From Colimorpha sp045576855 (GTDB lineage: Bacteria; Bacteroidota; Bacteroidia; Bacteroidales; P3): a stretch of DNA of 64,000 bases. The notes under the pieces are model-generated. The model was not told where the DNA came from. It saw only the letters and a program-made list of their open reading frames with translations, and made no database searches. Below are positions 61,259 to 64,000 of the stretch, one piece after another. A program made the position numbers and the translations under genes. Every line of letters begins with the position of its first letter. Position 1 is the first letter of the stretch. Location of the stretch: assembly GCA_045576855.1 (NCBI GenBank), contig JAZNHG010000031.1, positions 1-64,000 on the forward strand, written 5' to 3'.

Positions 61259-61302
61259 CAAAATAATCGACACATATATAAAAATATTTACCAACACCAC
61301 AC

Positions 61303-61410
61303 GAGGGCGGAGGGCGGAACTCGGAGGGCGGAACTCGGAGGGCGGAACGCGGAGGGCGGAGCTGAGAGTCTAACCTCCGACCTCCGACCTCAAACCTCCG
61401 ACCTCAACCA
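61303..61410. repeat. GGAGGGC/ACCTCCG heptamer array with inverted arms
   Basis: GGAGGGC and GGAACTC alternate in 14-bp steps, followed after GAGAGTCTA by GACCTCC/AACCTCC units of opposite sense. The two halves could form a long imperfect hairpin. It lies just before element copy E. Confidence 0.85.
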
Positions 61411-61442
61411 TTAAGTATTAAGATTATTTAACAATATTCCAC

Positions 61443-61705
61443 TTGCAAAACCCAACTGCACGCTGAGGGGGGGCTTTGTCTGTGTTCAGTGTTCAGTGAG
61501 CAGTGTTCAGTGGAAAGTCGAAAAATCGGAGAGTCAAAGAAAAGAGAACATTCCTCATTTCTTTGACTCCCAACCATTTAAACACTAACCACTGAACACT
61601 GAACACTGACCACTGAACACTCTCCCCGGAGGGGGTCATCCTACCACCAACCTACCATCATCCTACCACCATCCTACCATCATCCTACCTATTTAACATT
61701 TCGGA
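61443..61705 (+). repeat. Composite 11-mer element, copy E
   Basis: The left end TTGCAAAACCC and CTGCACGCTGAG begins at 61443. The interior has TGTTCAG heptamers (61481-61513) matched by CACTGAA heptamers of opposite sense (61589-61620), with GAGTCAAAGAAA/TTTCTTTGACTC (61531-61542, 61558-61569) nested inside. Then come GGGGTC, five 11-mers (61638-61692) and TTAACATTTCGGA (61693-61705). It lies between purF and the MauE gene. Confidence 0.9.
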
Positions 61706-61735
61706 CGCAAGGATGGTCCGAGGGTACGGGAGCGA

Positions 61736-61836
61736 AAGCTGATGCCTAAGCCTGCGGCGTCGGCTTGGCATGATGCAATGCACCCGCCCACGCCGACGCG
61801 AGGCATCGGCGGCGGGAGGCGACGTCTAGGCTGGCA
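61736..61836. other. GC-rich hairpin region before the MauE-like gene stop
   Basis: Two inverted repeats: GCCTAAGCC ... GGCTTGGC (about 61745-61770) and CGCCGA ... TCGGCG (61792-61812). It lies beyond the stop of the minus-strand gene at 61846 and may act as a terminator, but there is no T run. Nothing coding is seen. Confidence 0.4.
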
Positions 61837-61845
61837 GGGCAGAAT

Positions 61846-62766
61846 CTACTGCTTCAGGAAGCGGCTCAGCTGGCGTTCGCTGATGTTGCGATAGTGGTAG
61901 GTCACGGTAGGCACCCCCTCGTCGAGCAGCACGACAAACGGCCGCTGGCCATAGGTGATGCGCAGGAAAAGACCGTCGGGCAGGTCGGCGGGCTCATAGT
62001 AATGTATCCGCGTGGTGTCCAGATGGTTTCGGCGCGATATCGAAGTCAGCTTCTCGCGGGTCATGCGGCAGTAGGGACAACCGCGGGTGACGAAGGCCAC
62101 CAGCTGATGCCCGCGGTCCAGACCGGCATCGGCCAGCGCTCCGTCGGGGCCGACGGTGTGCTGCAACAGCTCGCGGTCGTAGCGCGACTCCTCGGGACCG
62201 AACATCCAATTGTCAGGCACCGAGATGCAGAACACGGCCGCCACCACAGCCACCACAGCCAGCGGCGCAAGCAGCAGCTGCAGCCGTCCGGGCCGCGCGG
62301 TCACGCTGCCGCCGCAGCATTTATCGTAAAGCAATATCAGAACTATCAGCACGGCGTTCTTCACCATCGACCATACGGGCGGCATGTCGGCCAGCCGGCC
62401 CATGCACTGGCAGGAGTCGGTGCGGCCTATCAGGGCAGCATAGCCCAGAAAAAGGGTGAAAAAGACCACCATCAGCAGGGCCGCCAGGTCGACCCACCGC
62501 CGCCACCACCCTACGGCGATGAAGAGTGCCAGGAGCAACTCGGCGGCGATGCACAAGCGTGCAGCCAGGAAGCTGACATTCAGCGAAAGGAAACCATAGG
62601 AGAAGATATACAGCTCGAAGTCGTCGATGGCCATAAACTTGGCCACCGCCGAGACGAGGAAGAAGGCCGACAGCAGCACCCTCAGCGCCAGCGCCAGCCA
62701 CCGTGGGGCCGGCCCCGTCGGCCGAGGCGCCGCCCCGGGACGCGCACAGGAGCTATCGCTGGTCAC
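61846..62766 (-). CDS. MauE/DoxX-type membrane protein with C-terminal thioredoxin-like domain
   Basis: 306 residues. It uses GTG at 62766, overlapping the preceding lipoprotein gene by 14 bases; no better ATG is visible. The first half has four or five membrane segments in DoxX/MauE style (LSAFFLVSAVAKFMAIDDFE; SFLAARLCIAAELLLALFIA) and DSCQCMGRL (CxC). A further segment near 180 is followed by a periplasmic thioredoxin-like domain with CPYC (about 229-232). It probably carries electrons or disulfides across the membrane. It lies with two Cys-rich small lipoproteins, which could be its substrates; that is inference. Confidence 0.8.
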   Translation of the reverse strand: MTSDSSCARPGAAPRPTGPAPRWLALALRVLLSAFFLVSAVAKFMAIDDFELYIFSYGFLSLNVSFLAARLCIAAELLLALFIAVGWWRRWVDLAALLMVVFFTLFLGYAALIGRTDSCQCMGRLADMPPVWSMVKNAVLIVLILLYDKCCGGSVTARPGRLQLLLAPLAVVAVVAAVFCISVPDNWMFGPEESRYDRELLQHTVGPDGALADAGLDRGHQLVAFVTRGCPYCRMTREKLTSISRRNHLDTTRIHYYEPADLPDGLFLRITYGQRPFVVLLDEGVPTVTYHYRNISERQLSRFLKQ

Positions 62767-63010
62767 TGCAGGTCACTTTGTGCACCTCGGTGCGCTGCAG
62801 CGAATGCACGCCATCCTCCGTGACGTACTTCTCCTCGAGGGCCATCTCGGTGATATCGTCGCAGTGCAGACCGTCGTCAATCACCAGCACCGGGTTGTAA
62901 GTGGTGGCCACATCTTCTATCACGCAGGAGCAGCGGCGCTCCTTGTGGCAGGCCGTAGCCATCAGGGCCACCAGCGCCACAGCCGTCAGAGTCAGGACTT
63001 TCTTCTTCAT
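62753..63010 (-). CDS. Small Cys-rich lipoprotein
   Basis: 85 residues. Lipobox ATAC (Cys21) after MKKKVLTLTAVALVALMATA. The mature N-terminus CHKERRCSC has CxC, with later Cys (HCDD, VTCSDQR). It overlaps the next small lipoprotein (63007-63258) upstream as ATGA and the MauE-like gene downstream. Similar Cys layout to 51618-51824. Function unknown. Confidence 0.75.
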   Translation of the reverse strand: MKKKVLTLTAVALVALMATACHKERRCSCVIEDVATTYNPVLVIDDGLHCDDITEMALEEKYVTEDGVHSLQRTEVHKVTCSDQR

Positions 63011-63258
63011 AGTGACTGTTCGTTATAGATGCTGTCTATTTCAAATTCAAAGTCGGTACACACCAGCGAGTCCACAATCAACGTATCCAAGTCGTTGTGG
63101 TAATTGTAGGTGTGCAGCTGGTTGCACTCGCCGCGCTCTATTTTGACGATGCGCACAGTCGACTCGCCCAGCACCGAGCAGCGGCAGGTCTTCTGCTTGG
63201 AGCATCCGGCGGCCAACAGGGCCACGGCTGCAAGGCAAAGGATAGCTTTCTTCTTCAT
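63007..63258 (-). CDS. Small Cys-rich lipoprotein
   Basis: 83 residues. Lipobox AAGC (Cys19). The mature protein begins CSKQKTCRCSVLGE, with a CxC followed by Cys in GECNQ and LVCTDF. It is almost certainly a paralogue of 62753-63010, with which it overlaps as ATGA. It starts 9 bases after the ftsK stop. Function unknown. Confidence 0.75.
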   Translation of the reverse strand: MKKKAILCLAAVALLAAGCSKQKTCRCSVLGESTVRIVKIERGECNQLHTYNYHNDLDTLIVDSLVCTDFEFEIDSIYNEQSL

Positions 63259-63267
63259 ATCGGCTTA

Positions 63268-64000
63268 TTATAATGATTTCAATAATTCCTCCAGACTCAC
63301 CTCGTCGTGTATCAGCACGTCGCGCGGTTTCGAGCCGTTGCTGGGGCCCACGATGCCGGCGGCCTCCAGCTGGTCTATGATGCGGCCTGCCCTGTTGTAG
63401 CCCAGCTGCAGCTTGCGCTGCAGGAGCGAGGTGGACCCGAACTGCGACGCCACCACCAGTCGGGCGGCATCGTTGAAGTACTCGTCCTTGCTCTTGGCGT
63501 CGAACTCCTTGTTCGGCTCCTCGTTCTCGTCCAGGTATTCCGGCAGGGTGAACCCGTCGGGATAGCCGCGCTGGTCGCCGATAAAGCGCACCAGCTTCTC
63601 GATTTCGGGCGTGTCTATCAGGGCGCACTGCAGGCGTATCATGTCCTTGCCCGCCAGCGAAATGAGCATATCGCCCCGGCCTATGAGCTGCTGCGCGCCG
63701 CCGGTGTCGAGGATGGTCTTGCTGTCGATACCGCTGGTGACGCGGAATGCCACGCGGGCCGGGAAGTTGGCCTTGATGGTACCGGTGATGATATTGGTCG
63801 TCGGGCGCTGGGTGGCTATAATCAGATGGATACCCACGGCGCGCGCCAGCTGGGCCAGACGCGCGATCGGCAGCTCCACTTCCTTGCCGGCCGTCATAAT
63901 CAAATCGCCGAACTCGTCGATTACCACCACAATGTACGGCAGGTAGCGATGGCCATGCTCGGGGTTGAGCATACGCTTGCAGAACTTCTCATTGTACTCC
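63268..64000 (-). CDS. ftsK: DNA translocase FtsK (C-terminal part; 5' end beyond the window)
   Basis: At least 244 residues, open to the window edge. It contains the tail of the motor domain (YLPYIVVVIDEFGDLIMTAG, Walker B; VGIHLIIATQRPTTNIITG; VAFRVTSGIDSKTILD; GRGDMLI) and the gamma winged-helix domain (ASQFGSTSLLQRKLQLGYNR, AGRIIDQLEAAGIVGPSNGS, KPRDVL). The motor pumps DNA at the septum and activates XerCD at dif. Membrane and alpha regions lie outside. It is followed closely by the small lipoprotein genes. Confidence 0.95.
   Translation of the reverse strand, partial: EYNEKFCKRMLNPEHGHRYLPYIVVVIDEFGDLIMTAGKEVELPIARLAQLARAVGIHLIIATQRPTTNIITGTIKANFPARVAFRVTSGIDSKTILDTGGAQQLIGRGDMLISLAGKDMIRLQCALIDTPEIEKLVRFIGDQRGYPDGFTLPEYLDENEEPNKEFDAKSKDEYFNDAARLVVASQFGSTSLLQRKLQLGYNRAGRIIDQLEAAGIVGPSNGSKPRDVLIHDEVSLEELLKSL

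Noticed and set aside
6175..61705. Tandem arrays as CRISPR
   Set aside because: Units of 7 or 11 bp with no spacers and no cas genes.
6567..61705. Composite elements as insertion sequences or MITEs
   Set aside because: No transposase, no matching terminal inverted repeats and no target duplication could be seen; a nonautonomous mobile origin is still possible but unsupported.

Overview
The window is chromosomal DNA of a GC-rich (about 60% by eye) member of the Bacteroidales, probably an anaerobic, fermentative, host- or gut-associated lineage. The evidence is several type IX secretion (T9SS) components (PorP, PorK/GldK, PorX, a PorE-like protein), three T9SS cargo proteins with C-terminal sorting domains, a fused MurF-alanine racemase, Bacteroidota-type promoters (TTTG-N19-TAnnTTTG), a HydE maturase, and GH29/GH20/GH33 glycosidases. 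I saw no tRNA, rRNA, CRISPR array, transposase, integrase or phage gene. Both window ends cut a gene.

Layout. 1-5919 (-): 3'-truncated giant FN3 T9SS adhesin. 5920-6869: repeat-rich gap. 6870-16445 (-): PorE-like protein, lon, murF-alr fusion, DUF2851, dnaJ, grpE. 16515-20784 (-): OstA-like, PorK, PorP. 20785-21823: repeat-rich gap. 21824-25864 (+): fucosidase, M23 peptidase, two lipoproteins. 25919-27825 (-): DUF975, rocD. 28118-36118 (+): fused oligopeptide ABC ATPase, outer-membrane protein, porX, mfd. 36078-42545 (-): small membrane-anchored protein, PepSY-like, purA, sialidase, two unknowns, murB. 42787-49683 (-): MATE, SGNH hydrolase, M20 amidohydrolase, hydE, GH20. 50125-54984 (+): flippase, small lipoprotein, PflX-like radical SAM, IPExxxVDY-like protein, pepD. 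55331-61173 (-): C10 protease, coiled-coil protein, purF. 61846-64000 (-): MauE/thioredoxin protein, two small lipoproteins, ftsK (partial).

The genes are mostly housekeeping (proteostasis, cell wall, purines, repair) mixed with an envelope/secretion theme. PorP, PorK, PorX and the PorE-like protein would serve export of the FN3 adhesin, SGNH hydrolase and C10 protease, while the glycosidases fit mucin or host-glycan use (fucose, sialic acid, hexosamine).

The most unusual content is repetitive. (1) Five copies of an approximately 250-300 bp intergenic element, each with exactly five tandem 11-mers (consensus ATCCTACCACC), a conserved TTTAACATTTCGGA end and, in four copies, a conserved TTTGCAAAATCC...CTGCACRCTGAG end. 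All five have the same orientation relative to the gene they precede. (2) Two copies of a second intergenic element, also with 11-mers (GACTTACCATC type, same C.TACCA.C core) but ending in an inverted-repeat hairpin. (3) Heptanucleotide arrays (CTCCACT, CACTGAA, AACTGTC, ACCTCCG types) fill the gaps and also occur in frame inside four genes (M23 peptidase, ABC ATPase, porX, mfd), where single-unit slippage would shift the frame. (4) 142-bp palindrome-bearing tandem repeats lie upstream of the fucosidase gene. I do not recognise these intergenic elements as a described family; they are the best candidates for something new here.
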